Of a DNA stretch of 38,018 bases, positions 6,519-13,415 are shown piece by piece; the first letter of the stretch is position 1, and every line of letters begins with the position of its first letter. This stretch comes from Streptomyces sp. DvalAA-14. Its GTDB lineage: Bacteria; Actinomycetota; Actinomycetes; Streptomycetales; Streptomycetaceae. The stretch covers positions 1 through 38,018 of the forward strand of contig NZ_FMCH01000540.1 in the NCBI RefSeq assembly GCF_900091855.1, written 5' to 3'. The position numbers and the translations under genes were made by a program. The notes below the pieces were generated by a model. It was not told the origin of the DNA. It saw nothing but the letters and a program-made list of their open reading frames with translations, and ran no database searches.

Positions 6519-7238
6519 TCAGCTCACCTCGGGACCGTTGCCGGACCCTGAGCGCAGGGCGGTCCAGCAGTACCAGGCCGCGATACTCCGATAGGGCCGG
6601 AAGACGTCACCCGCCTGCTCGAGCTGCTTGGGCGTGAGCACGTCGCCGCCCCAGGCGAGTGCGTAGCCCTTGCGAACACCGAGGTCTCCGGTGGGCCAGA
6701 CGTCCAGGCGCCGGAGCTGGAACATCAGGAAGATCTCAGCCGACCACTTGCCGATACCCCGTACCGACGACAGACGCGCCACGATCTCCTCGTCACTCTC
6801 ACGCGACAGGGCACGGCCGTCGAGCCGCAGGGTTCCGTCCATGATCTTCCCGGCCAGGTCCCGCAGCGACGCCGCCTTTCTGCCCGACAGGCCGGCCTCC
6901 CTCAGGGTCTCCTCCGGCACCGACAGCATTCGTTCGGGCGTCACCTCGCCGTCAAGGGCGGAGACCAGGCGCCCGTGGATAGCCCGTGCGGCAGGTCCAG
7001 CCAATTGCTGTTGGGTGATGGAGCGGACCAGCACGGCGAAGCGAGCTTCGGTCGGTTTCGGGAAAGAGGGGGGTCCGAACTCCTCCATGAGGGACGCGAT
7101 GACGGGATCACGTTCGGCCAGCCATTCCGAGGCCTGCCGAGGCGTCGCACGGCGCCCTCCGGCCGGCGGCGTGCTCCGCTCCGAAGCCGGGGGGCGCGAG
7201 ACCCGACGCGAGGCCTTATGTGTACTGGGCTTGGTCAT
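6519..7238 (-). CDS. DNA-3-methyladenine glycosylase 2 family (AlkA-like, HhH-GPD)
   Basis: A 239-aa helix-hairpin-helix base-excision repair glycosylase that removes alkylated bases. After a basic, disordered N-terminus of about 40 residues come LVRSITQQQLAGPAARAIHG, the hairpin VRGIGKWSAEIFLMF (about residues 160-174) and VWPTGDLGVRKGYAL with the catalytic Asp near residue 185. It lacks the extra N-terminal domain of E. coli AlkA and matches the shorter actinobacterial form. The GTG at 7250 is possible, but the ATG at 7238 has GGAG 6 nt upstream and was preferred. It is convergent with the mycothiol enzyme and shares the hairpin at 6379. Confidence 0.88.
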   Translation of the reverse strand: MTKPSTHKASRRVSRPPASERSTPPAGGRRATPRQASEWLAERDPVIASLMEEFGPPSFPKPTEARFAVLVRSITQQQLAGPAARAIHGRLVSALDGEVTPERMLSVPEETLREAGLSGRKAASLRDLAGKIMDGTLRLDGRALSRESDEEIVARLSSVRGIGKWSAEIFLMFQLRRLDVWPTGDLGVRKGYALAWGGDVLTPKQLEQAGDVFRPYRSIAAWYCWTALRSGSGNGPEVS

Positions 7239-7686
7239 GGCGTTCTCCACTCCCGCCCTGTCGCGGATGCCCCCGCTGAATACGCTACCCGCCGCGGGCT
7301 GGCTCTGCCGTCGCTCACCTACGGCTTCGGTTCGTTGCCCTCAGTAGCGCGAGCGGACGGCCGCACGGTGAGGTCCGCGCCCACCCGGGCCGGCACCGGC
7401 ACGACGGCGGTGCACACAGCGGGCGCCCACCGCCGGGCCGGTGGGGGTGCGAGCCCCACGACGTGCCGGTGCGCGACAGCCAGCGCGGGACAGCCGCCAC
7501 CCGTCCTGGTGGGCCCCGACGGGGCCGCAACGCCGACAAGGCTTGGTGGATGCCGCGTGCGGCCCCGAGCTGGGCGGCTGCCCTGAAAGATCGGTACCGG
7601 CCCGCCCCGAACCGCGTGATCGGAGCCGGGTGGAAGATAAAAATTGCGTCGACAGCGCCCCTCGGTACCCGGCAGAGTGGCCGCCC
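7239..7686. other. Intergenic stretch without a supported gene
   Basis: 448 bp between the glycosylase start and the methyltransferase start. Open frames here have shadow-like Arg/Pro/Ala composition. A faint VPVRDSQ match to DUF397 proteins at about 7460 was not accepted. An A-rich patch (GATAAAAATTGCG, about 7637) may be part of the methyltransferase promoter. Confidence 0.5.
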
Positions 7687-8426
7687 GTGACGAGCAGTGA
7701 GCTGTGGACGCGTACGACCGCCGACCGCTACGACGCCGGGGAGACCGAGATGTCCTCGGCCGCCGTCCTCGGGCCGACTCTCGCCTTCCTCGCCGAGCTC
7801 GCCGGAGACGGCCGGGCGCTGGAGTTCGCCATCGGGACCGGACGAGTGGGCGTCCCGCTCCGGGAACGCGGCGTGCCGGTCGTGGGCATCGAACTGTCCG
7901 AGCACATGGCAGCGGTGCTGCGGGGCAAGATCGACGAGGACACGCTCCCGGTAGTCATCGGCGACATGGCCACCACCGTCGTTCCCGGCGAATTCACCCT
8001 GGTCTATCTCGTCTACAACACCATCACCAACCTGCTCACGCAGGACGAGCAGGTCGAGTGCTTCCGCAACGCCGCACGTCATCTGGGGCCCGGCGGCCGA
8101 TTCGTCATCGAGCTGGGCGTGCCGCCGCTGCGGCTCCTGCCGCCCGGCCAGGTCGCAGTACCGTTCGACGTCTCCGAGCGGCATCTCGGCTTCGACACCT
8201 TCGACCTCGTCGAGCAGATGCTCGTCTCGCACCACTTCACCCGCGACGGCGACGACGGCCGCACCACCGCGGCAACTCCCGGCACCGCTACGCCTGGCCG
8301 GCGGAGCTCGACCTGATGGCACGGATCGCCGGGCTCGAGAGGGAACGTCGCCTCGCGGACTGGGACGGGGCGCCGTTCACCCAGGACTCCACGAAGCACA
8401 TCTCCGTGTGGCGCAAGCCGAGCTGA
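7687..8426 (+). pseudogene. Class I SAM-dependent methyltransferase, frameshifted
   Basis: It begins with GTG at 7687. It carries the SAM-binding GRALEFAIGTGRVGVPL (motif I), VVGIELSEHMAAVL, a motif II/III region near FTLVYLVYNTITNL, and LGPGGRFVIELGVPPLRL. After HHFTRDGDDGR, at 8262/8263, the frame is lost and would end at 8316. The next frame continues as a normal C-terminus (SRHRYAWPAELDLMARIAGL, then TKHISVWRKPS) to the TGA at 8424-8426. One missing base, probably the T of a Tyr codon in GGCCGC(T)ACCACCGC, explains it. Restored, the protein would be about 246 aa, normal for the family. It is either a recent pseudogene or a sequencing error. The substrate is unknown. Confidence 0.75.
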
Positions 8427-8481
8427 GGTCGCCCATCACCACGCCCCGAAGGCTCCCACGGACCGCACAGCCCGCACCGCT

Positions 8482-8799
8482 TCAGTCGCGGGTGAGGTCC
8501 GTATAGAGCCGGGCCCAGGCAGCGTCCTGGGCAGTGGGAGGTTTGCCGTCGCAGAAGGGGAGCGACTTCTGGGCGGTGAAGTAGCGGAGCATGGTGAGGA
8601 CGGCGAGGGGGCTGCCGTCCTTGCCGCCGGTGTAGTCGTCGTCGGGCAGGACCTGTTGGTGCACGCGGCAGGTGGGGTGCGGGATCGGGGCGCCGGTTAC
8701 CAGAGCCCCCGTGGACGATCCGGAGCCGCCGCAGGCGGTCAACGCGAGCGCGGCGCTGAGGAGGAGGGGGACGGCGAAGCGGCGTTGGTGGGAGCGCAC
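8482..8799 (-). CDS. Small secreted lipoprotein
   Basis: A 105-aa protein starting at GTG 8799, with GAGGAG just upstream. The signal peptide has basic residues (VRSHQRRF), a hydrophobic core (AVPLLLSAALAL) and the lipobox L-T-A-C with Cys23 as the lipid-modified residue. The mature part is Gly/Ser-rich and then globular, with two further cysteines (PTCRVHQQVL, LPFCDGKPP) that could form a disulfide. No enzyme motif is seen. It starts 51 bp after the end of the NicO-type exporter on the same strand, so the two are probably cotranscribed. An accessory role in metal handling is conceivable but only inferred from position. Confidence 0.75.
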   Translation of the reverse strand: MRSHQRRFAVPLLLSAALALTACGGSGSSTGALVTGAPIPHPTCRVHQQVLPDDDYTGGKDGSPLAVLTMLRYFTAQKSLPFCDGKPPTAQDAAWARLYTDLTRD

Positions 8800-8849
8800 G
8801 GTGTTCTCCTCGGGCGTGTCGGGATCGGGATCGGGATGGAGCAGGTTCT

Positions 8850-10031
8850 CTACCGGGGCATGGCACGCAGGGCCGTACCCACGCCGACGGCCAGGACCAG
8901 GAGCGCTGCGCCCAGAGGAGTCACCCGGGTGCCCCACATGGCGAGCCGTTGCCAGCGGGTGCCGTCGAGTTCCGGGATCCGGTCGCGGACCTTGAGGAGC
9001 AACAGGCCTGCGGCGGCGAGGGTTGCGGCCATGCCCAGGCCGTAACAGATGACCAGCGCGACGCCGAAGGCGGTACGTCCCAGCGCGATCGAGCCCAGCA
9101 GCACGACGAGGGCGGATGGGCTGGGGACCAGGCCGCCGGCCACGCCGATCCCGATCAGTCCGCCTCTTCTGCGGCCGGCGGCGTGCTGATGGTGGTGGCG
9201 GTGGCCGGACGAATCGTGGCTGTGGCGGTGGCCGGCGCCATCATGGCCGTGCTCATGGGGTTCGGCTGTTTCATGTCCTCGATGGTGAGCGGGGGCGTCA
9301 TCAGCGGCGAGAATCGTCCGTGCCGCCGACCGACCGGAACCGGCAGTGGCTGGCGATGCGTCCGGGGAGAGGGGTCGGGGCACGCCTACTGGTGCCCGGT
9401 CGCGACCGTGGTGGTGGCCGTGATGTCCGTGGCCGTCGTCGTGGTGGTGGTGCGTGCGTCCGGCCGTTTGCCCCGAGCGGAGGGTGCGGAGCGCTGCGGG
9501 GAGCAGCCACAGCCCCGCGGCGGTGATGATGATGCCGCTGACCGTGCCGAGCCGGGCCAGGGCGGCTTCGCCGAGGAGCGCGGACGAGGCACTGAGCGCC
9601 ACCCCGAGCACCAGCACCGAGGCGGTGTGGGTGAGGGTCACGGTTCCGGCGACGGTGACGGCGTCGCGGGGGCGGCCCTGACGGCCTGCCAGGTAGGCGG
9701 CCATGATGGTCTTGCCGTGGCCGGGCAGCGCCGCGTGTCCCGCGCCGAGGACGACGGCCATCAGGACGGCGAGGAGTCCGACGGGCACGGTGAGGCGGCG
9801 GCTGTCGGTGAGGGCGCTCAGGTGCCGGTCCAGGGCGGCGTACCAGGTGCCGGTCCACCCGGTGCCCGGCGTGGTGGCGGCGACGGCGCCGACGCCCGCG
9901 CCGAGGACGTATCGGCCGGCATTCTCGGCATGCTCGCCGTCGCCGCCAAGTCCGGCGAACCCGAGCAGAGCCGGCGCCTGCTCGACCTGCTCATGGACGG
10001 TCTCAGGTCGCGCCGAGGTTCCGCCGGGCAC
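8850..10031 (-). CDS. NicO/RcnA-type nickel-cobalt transporter, probably N-truncated
   Basis: A 393-aa integral membrane protein of the nickel/cobalt efflux family. The hallmark His-x(4)-GHGK motif is in GAGHAALPGHGKTIMAAYLAG (about residues 97-116), with HTASVLVLGV as the second histidine-bearing helix and GLVPSPSALVVLLGS (about 300) opening the second half. A cytoplasmic loop at about 194-282 is extremely His-rich (HHHHDDGHGHHGHHH; HRHSHDSSGHRHHHQH), suited to metal sensing or buffering. Streptomyces relatives usually carry a long exported N-terminal domain. Here the first ~60 residues look unlike it, and upstream frames are broken, so the 5' end may be lost or the start wrong. The GTG at 10031 is only the first available start. 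Likely partner: the lipoprotein at 8482. Confidence 0.7.
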   Translation of the reverse strand: MPGGTSARPETVHEQVEQAPALLGFAGLGGDGEHAENAGRYVLGAGVGAVAATTPGTGWTGTWYAALDRHLSALTDSRRLTVPVGLLAVLMAVVLGAGHAALPGHGKTIMAAYLAGRQGRPRDAVTVAGTVTLTHTASVLVLGVALSASSALLGEAALARLGTVSGIIITAAGLWLLPAALRTLRSGQTAGRTHHHHDDGHGHHGHHHGRDRAPVGVPRPLSPDASPATAGSGRSAARTILAADDAPAHHRGHETAEPHEHGHDGAGHRHSHDSSGHRHHHQHAAGRRRGGLIGIGVAGGLVPSPSALVVLLGSIALGRTAFGVALVICYGLGMAATLAAAGLLLLKVRDRIPELDGTRWQRLAMWGTRVTPLGAALLVLAVGVGTALRAMPR

Positions 10032-10309
10032 TGACAGCCCCCTGCCCCGGGTGCAGGTGAACCGGCCGCGGAGCGCTCGGCCAGGCCGCCTACGTCCACC
10101 CGGCCGGCTGCGTCGAAGGTGAAGCCGAAGGGGCCGCCGGCGTGATGTGCGGTGGAGCGTGATCGTCCTTTTCCCTGAGGTCGACCGCGGTCGCTCGGCC
10201 GGTCCGGCTCAGCACCCGAATGCGCCCCCTTGGTATGCACCGGCCATGGGATGCGAAATGCGACCCGCCCCCGTTCACCGGTGCCCACAAACGCGGCGAC
10301 CTATGGGGT

Positions 10310-10315
10310 TACGAT
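10310..10315 (+). promoter_or_regulatory. -10 box of a leaderless promoter
   Basis: TACGAT lies 6 nt before the GTG at 10322, the spacing of actinobacterial leaderless transcripts. There is no ribosome-binding site ahead of the GTG, and no good -35 box is visible. Confidence 0.5.
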
Positions 10316-10321
10316 CTTGCT

Positions 10322-11728
10322 GTGGCAGACAACGGATACGACGTGATCGTGATCGGAACCAGCCAAGGCGGTCGCCTCCTCCCCCCTGATCTGGCGAAGG
10401 CCGGCAAAAGGGTGGCGCTTGTCGAGCGCGAGCATCTCGGCGGGGTCTGCGTCAATACCGGTTGCACGCCCACCAAGACGATGGTGGCCAGCGCGCGCCT
10501 GGCCTATCAGGCGCGCCGAGGCGCTGAATACGGCGTACGTACGGGTCCGGTGTCGGTCGACCTTGCGGCCGTACGCGAACGCAAGAGGGCGATGGTTTCG
10601 GGCGCACGCGAGAATTACGCGAGCCGCCTGACGCCCGAGGGACTGGACCTGATCGAGGGCGAAGCCCGTTTCACCGGGCCCAAGACTGTCGACATCGCGT
10701 TGCGCGACGGTGGGACGCGGCAGATCAGCGCCCCGGTGATTGTGGTCGATACAGGTACCAGCCCCAGGCCACTGACGATCGACGGAGCGCGGGACATTCC
10801 CGTTCTGGACTCGACGTCCATTATGGAACTGGACACGCTCCCTCAGCACCTGATCATCCTCGGCGGGGGCTACATCGGCCTGGAGTTCGGGCAGATGTTC
10901 CGCAGGTTCGGCAGTGAGGTCACCATCGTCCAGACCGGTCCGCGCCTGCTGAAGATGGAGGACGACGACGTATCCGACGAGGTCACCGCGATCCTGCGCG
11001 ATGAGGGGATCACCATCCTGACCTCGGCGACACCGTTCCGGGTCGAGGAGGCGGACCCCGGGCACGTGCGGCTGACCGTTCGCACGCCGGACGGCGAGGA
11101 GCGCATCGAAGGCTCGCACCTGCTGGCGGCAATCGGCAGGGTGCCCAACACGAAAGTACTCGCGCCGGAGGCGGCCGGAATTCGGCTCAGCGACCGCGGC
11201 TACATCGAGGTCGACGAATACCTGGAAACCTCCGTCCCCGGCACCTACGCCATGGGCGACGTCAAGGGAGGGCCGGCCTTCACCCACCTCTCGTACGACG
11301 ATTACCGCGTCCTGCGGGCGAATTTGCTCGGTCCCGAGAAAAGGAGCACACGGGATCGGATTGTCCCCTACACGATGTTCATCGACCCACAACTGGGTCG
11401 CGTCGGCATGAGCGAACAGCAGGCTCGCGAGCAGAACCGCCCGGTGCACATCGCGAAGCTCCCGATGAACGGCGTTATCCGGGCCATCGAAACCGGGGAG
11501 ACCCGCGGTTTCATGAAGGCTGTCATTGACGCGGGCTCGGGGGAAATCCTCGGCGCCGTGGTGCTCGGCGCCGAAGGCGGCGAGATCATGACGATCATCC
11601 AGACCGCCATGCTCGGCAAGCTCTCCGCCACCGCCATGTCGAACCTCATCGTCACGCACCCATTGCTGGCAGAGGGACTCAACACCCTTTTCATGACCGT
11701 CGACGGCCAGGAGTTCGCAGCCACATGA
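10322..11728 (+). CDS. Mercuric-reductase-like FAD/NAD(P) disulfide oxidoreductase
   Basis: A 468-aa class I pyridine-nucleotide disulfide oxidoreductase. The FAD motif is YDVIVIGTSQGG, where the second Gly of GxGxxG is Ser. The redox-active pair sits in GGVCVNTGCTPTKTMVASA, the CVNxGCxPTK pattern of MerA-like proteins rather than the CLNxGC of lipoamide dehydrogenases. The NAD(P) motif LIILGGGYIGLEFGQMF and the second FAD motif GTYAMGDVKGGPAFTHLS follow. The dimer-interface THPLLAEGLNTL keeps the His-Pro and Glu of the catalytic base. There is no N-terminal HMA domain and no C-terminal vicinal Cys pair, so true mercury reduction is unlikely. Start: GTG 10322, apparently leaderless, rather than the in-frame ATG at 10220. 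It is convergent with the TMEM175 gene. Confidence 0.87.
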   Translation: MADNGYDVIVIGTSQGGRLLPPDLAKAGKRVALVEREHLGGVCVNTGCTPTKTMVASARLAYQARRGAEYGVRTGPVSVDLAAVRERKRAMVSGARENYASRLTPEGLDLIEGEARFTGPKTVDIALRDGGTRQISAPVIVVDTGTSPRPLTIDGARDIPVLDSTSIMELDTLPQHLIILGGGYIGLEFGQMFRRFGSEVTIVQTGPRLLKMEDDDVSDEVTAILRDEGITILTSATPFRVEEADPGHVRLTVRTPDGEERIEGSHLLAAIGRVPNTKVLAPEAAGIRLSDRGYIEVDEYLETSVPGTYAMGDVKGGPAFTHLSYDDYRVLRANLLGPEKRSTRDRIVPYTMFIDPQLGRVGMSEQQAREQNRPVHIAKLPMNGVIRAIETGETRGFMKAVIDAGSGEILGAVVLGAEGGEIMTIIQTAMLGKLSATAMSNLIVTHPLLAEGLNTLFMTVDGQEFAAT

Positions 11729-11752
11729 CCTGAGCGCTGTCGCTCTTGCCAT

Positions 11753-11782
11753 CCTCGGTACCGTTCGAGAACGGTACCGAGG
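11753..11782. terminator. Strong bidirectional terminator hairpin
   Basis: A perfect 14-bp inverted repeat (CCTCGGTACCGTTC / GAACGGTACCGAGG) with a 2-nt centre, located between the stops of the convergent genes at 11728 and 11798. Confidence 0.8.
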
Positions 11783-11797
11783 ACCCCGCATCGGCGC

Positions 11798-12505
11798 TCA
11801 CGTCCGCCCTCCACGGCCGCGTCGCCGCTTCGCTTCGGAGATCTCGCCGGCAATGGGAAGCCAGTAGTAGACGATGAAGGCGCCGCTCACTGCCACGCCG
11901 AGTACCGGAATCAGGGCACCGAGGAGGGTTCCGGTGGCGAGCCAGACCAGGGCGAGCCGGAAGCGCCGGGTGACAGCTGTCACACCAGCCGCGTCGATGG
12001 TGGCGGTGAGCAGCCAGCGATCGCGACGGGCCCACCACCAGATGGCGTTGAACAACACGGCCAGGAGTTCGAAGGCCGCGCCGTGCAGGACGACTGCCGT
12101 GCGCCGCCCGTGCCCGTCCCGGAACGCCTCGGCCAGCACGGAGGCGGCGAACGGCAGGAACGCGATGTCCATCAGGACCAAGGTGTTCAGGAAGAGCACC
12201 ACGCGGTCGGCGCTGCGGATGTGGTCGAACATGATGTGGTGATTGGCCCACACCTGACCGATCAGCAGAAAGGTGAGCACGTAGGCGAGGTAGGAGGGCC
12301 AGAGGTGGCCGAGGCCGGCCAGCAGGTGGCGGGTGTCGCGCGGCGGCCGGATCTCCAGGACGAGCAGTGTGATGGAGATGGCGATCACGCCGTCGCTGAA
12401 GGCGACCACCCGGGACGGGTCGCGCTGCGCCCCGAACGACGTCGCCCTGCCTCCTGGGCCACCCGGTTCATCCATAGGTTCGGTCATGGCCCCAGCCTCT
12501 GGCAC
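11798..12505 (-). CDS. TMEM175 family potassium channel-like protein (DUF1211)
   Basis: A 235-aa polytopic membrane protein. The family signature at the start of the first membrane helix is complete: RVVAFSDGVIAISITLLVLE (about residues 32-51), matching FSDGVxAIxxTLLVLEI. Around six membrane segments follow, with the conserved VWANHHIMFDHI and LNTLVLMDIAFLPFA. Bacterial members form tetrameric K+-selective channels with one six-helix repeat per subunit, consistent with this length. The tail is basic (AKRRRGRGGRT). GTG at 12505 was chosen because TAGGAG lies 6 nt upstream; the ATG at 12487 is an alternative. It stands alone and is convergent with the flavoprotein gene. Confidence 0.85.
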   Translation of the reverse strand: MPEAGAMTEPMDEPGGPGGRATSFGAQRDPSRVVAFSDGVIAISITLLVLEIRPPRDTRHLLAGLGHLWPSYLAYVLTFLLIGQVWANHHIMFDHIRSADRVVLFLNTLVLMDIAFLPFAASVLAEAFRDGHGRRTAVVLHGAAFELLAVLFNAIWWWARRDRWLLTATIDAAGVTAVTRRFRLALVWLATGTLLGALIPVLGVAVSGAFIVYYWLPIAGEISEAKRRRGRGGRT

Positions 12506-12625
12506 TGTTCGCTCCTACCCGCGGAACCGAGCAGCGTTTCCCGGCGACTGTCCAAGAAAATCCCAGGTCACGGCGCACAAGGAGGAAGTCGGGGTAGCCC
12601 GTTTCGGTCCCTGGCCGCCGCCTTC

Positions 12626-12670
12626 TTGACGTACCCGGGTGGCACAGCGACCATATATGACAACGTTGTC
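12626..12670 (+). promoter_or_regulatory. Promoter region with LacI-type palindromic operator
   Basis: The perfect 12-bp palindrome GACAACGTTGTC (12659-12670, within TGACAACGTTGTCG) follows an AT-rich CCATATATGA and a TTGACG at 12626. Palindromes centred on AACGTT are typical of actinobacterial LacI-family operators, often near sugar-use or secreted-enzyme genes. It is 85 bp before the pentapeptide-repeat gene. The -35/-10 spacing is too long for certainty. Confidence 0.5.
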
Positions 12671-12754
12671 GCCCCGTGTTCGCTTGCCAGTCTTCGCGCC
12701 CAGCCCAGGCTGCCGTTCGGGCGCCGGAATCCAGGACCCACAGGAGCTCCCGTC

Positions 12755-13261
12755 GTGCACGAATTCCGCGCCCCGATTCCTTTGCTCTCCCCCGGTCCGA
12801 ACGACACTACGGTGCACCTGGCGCCCGGCAGTCCGGCCGGTATGGACCTGGAGGGTGCACGGCTGGTGGGATGCGATCTGAGTCATGCCGACCTCCGGTC
12901 GGCGCACTTGGCCGGCGCGGACCTGACCGGCGCGCGGCTGAATGGCGTCATGCTGTGCCAAGCGGACCTGTCCGACGCCGACTTGATCCGGGTGTCCTTG
13001 CGCGACGCCTGCCTGTGCGGCGCGGACTTGTGCGGCGCCGACCTGAGGGGCGCGGACTTGCGCGGCGCGAACCTGAGGGGCGCGAACTTGAGGGGTGCGA
13101 ACTTGGACGGCGCCCGGCTGGACAAGGTGACCACCGACAGCTTGGACATGATCACCGGCCCACCCTCGGACGACATGCCGTTCGCCGGATGGCTGCCTAC
13201 GCCTCGGGCCCTGCACAGGACGGCCGACTCGGCAGGGCGGATGCTTGACAGCGGTCGCTGA
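12755..13261 (+). CDS. Pentapeptide repeat protein
   Basis: A 168-aa protein from GTG 12755, with GGAG 9 nt upstream. After about 30 residues it has roughly 19 consecutive A(D/N)LxG-type pentapeptides (MDLEG ARLVG CDLSH ... ADLRG ANLRG ANLDG ARLDK), predicted to form a right-handed quadrilateral beta-helix of nearly five turns. Several turns carry Cys in place of a small residue (CDLSH, ACLCG, ADLCG). A ~45-residue non-repeat tail ends MLDSGR. Such proteins can mimic DNA and protect gyrase, but many have no known role, and none can be assigned here. The near-identical repeats at DNA level (ggcgcggacttg) could allow copy-number change. A LacI-type palindrome lies upstream. Confidence 0.85.
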   Translation: MHEFRAPIPLLSPGPNDTTVHLAPGSPAGMDLEGARLVGCDLSHADLRSAHLAGADLTGARLNGVMLCQADLSDADLIRVSLRDACLCGADLCGADLRGADLRGANLRGANLRGANLDGARLDKVTTDSLDMITGPPSDDMPFAGWLPTPRALHRTADSAGRMLDSGR

Positions 13262-13297
13262 AGTCTCGCCCGAGGCCTCGCCCGGAGGCTGGCCCGT

Positions 13298-13379
13298 GAC
13301 GCCACCGGCCACGGCACCGCCAACGGCACCCCGCTCGACATCTGGACCGGCGACGGGGGCACCAACCAGAAGAGGACGC
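13298..13379 (+). pseudogene. Ricin-type beta-trefoil (CBM13) remnant
   Basis: An open reading without a start codon shows RDATGHGTANGTPLDIWT followed by GDGGTNQKRT. This matches the CBM13 repeat pattern in which NGTxLxIWxCxGxxNQxW closes each lobe, though the Cys is Asp and the final Trp is Arg here. It starts about 37 bp after the pentapeptide-repeat gene. Only one partial lobe is left, so it is presumably the 3' end of a lost secreted glycosidase or lectin gene. Confidence 0.45.
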
Positions 13380-13415
13380 CTCATGCCGCCCGGCCCGTGC
13401 CGCGGGGCGCGGGCA

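Noticed and set aside
7441..7600. Faint DUF397-like reading (VPVRDSQ)
   Set aside because: Only seven residues match and the conserved GP-x-L-x-F and AW-x-x-F parts are not in the same frame.
10050..10150. Minus-strand GGPFGFTFDAAGRVDVGG, reminiscent of a lactonase-type beta-propeller
   Set aside because: The stretch is about 20 residues, flanking frames do not extend it, and GC-rich shadows can give such motifs by chance.
12883..13365. Minus-strand ORF with repeated APLRFAPRK-like units
   Set aside because: The periodicity is the complement of the pentapeptide repeats, not a gene.
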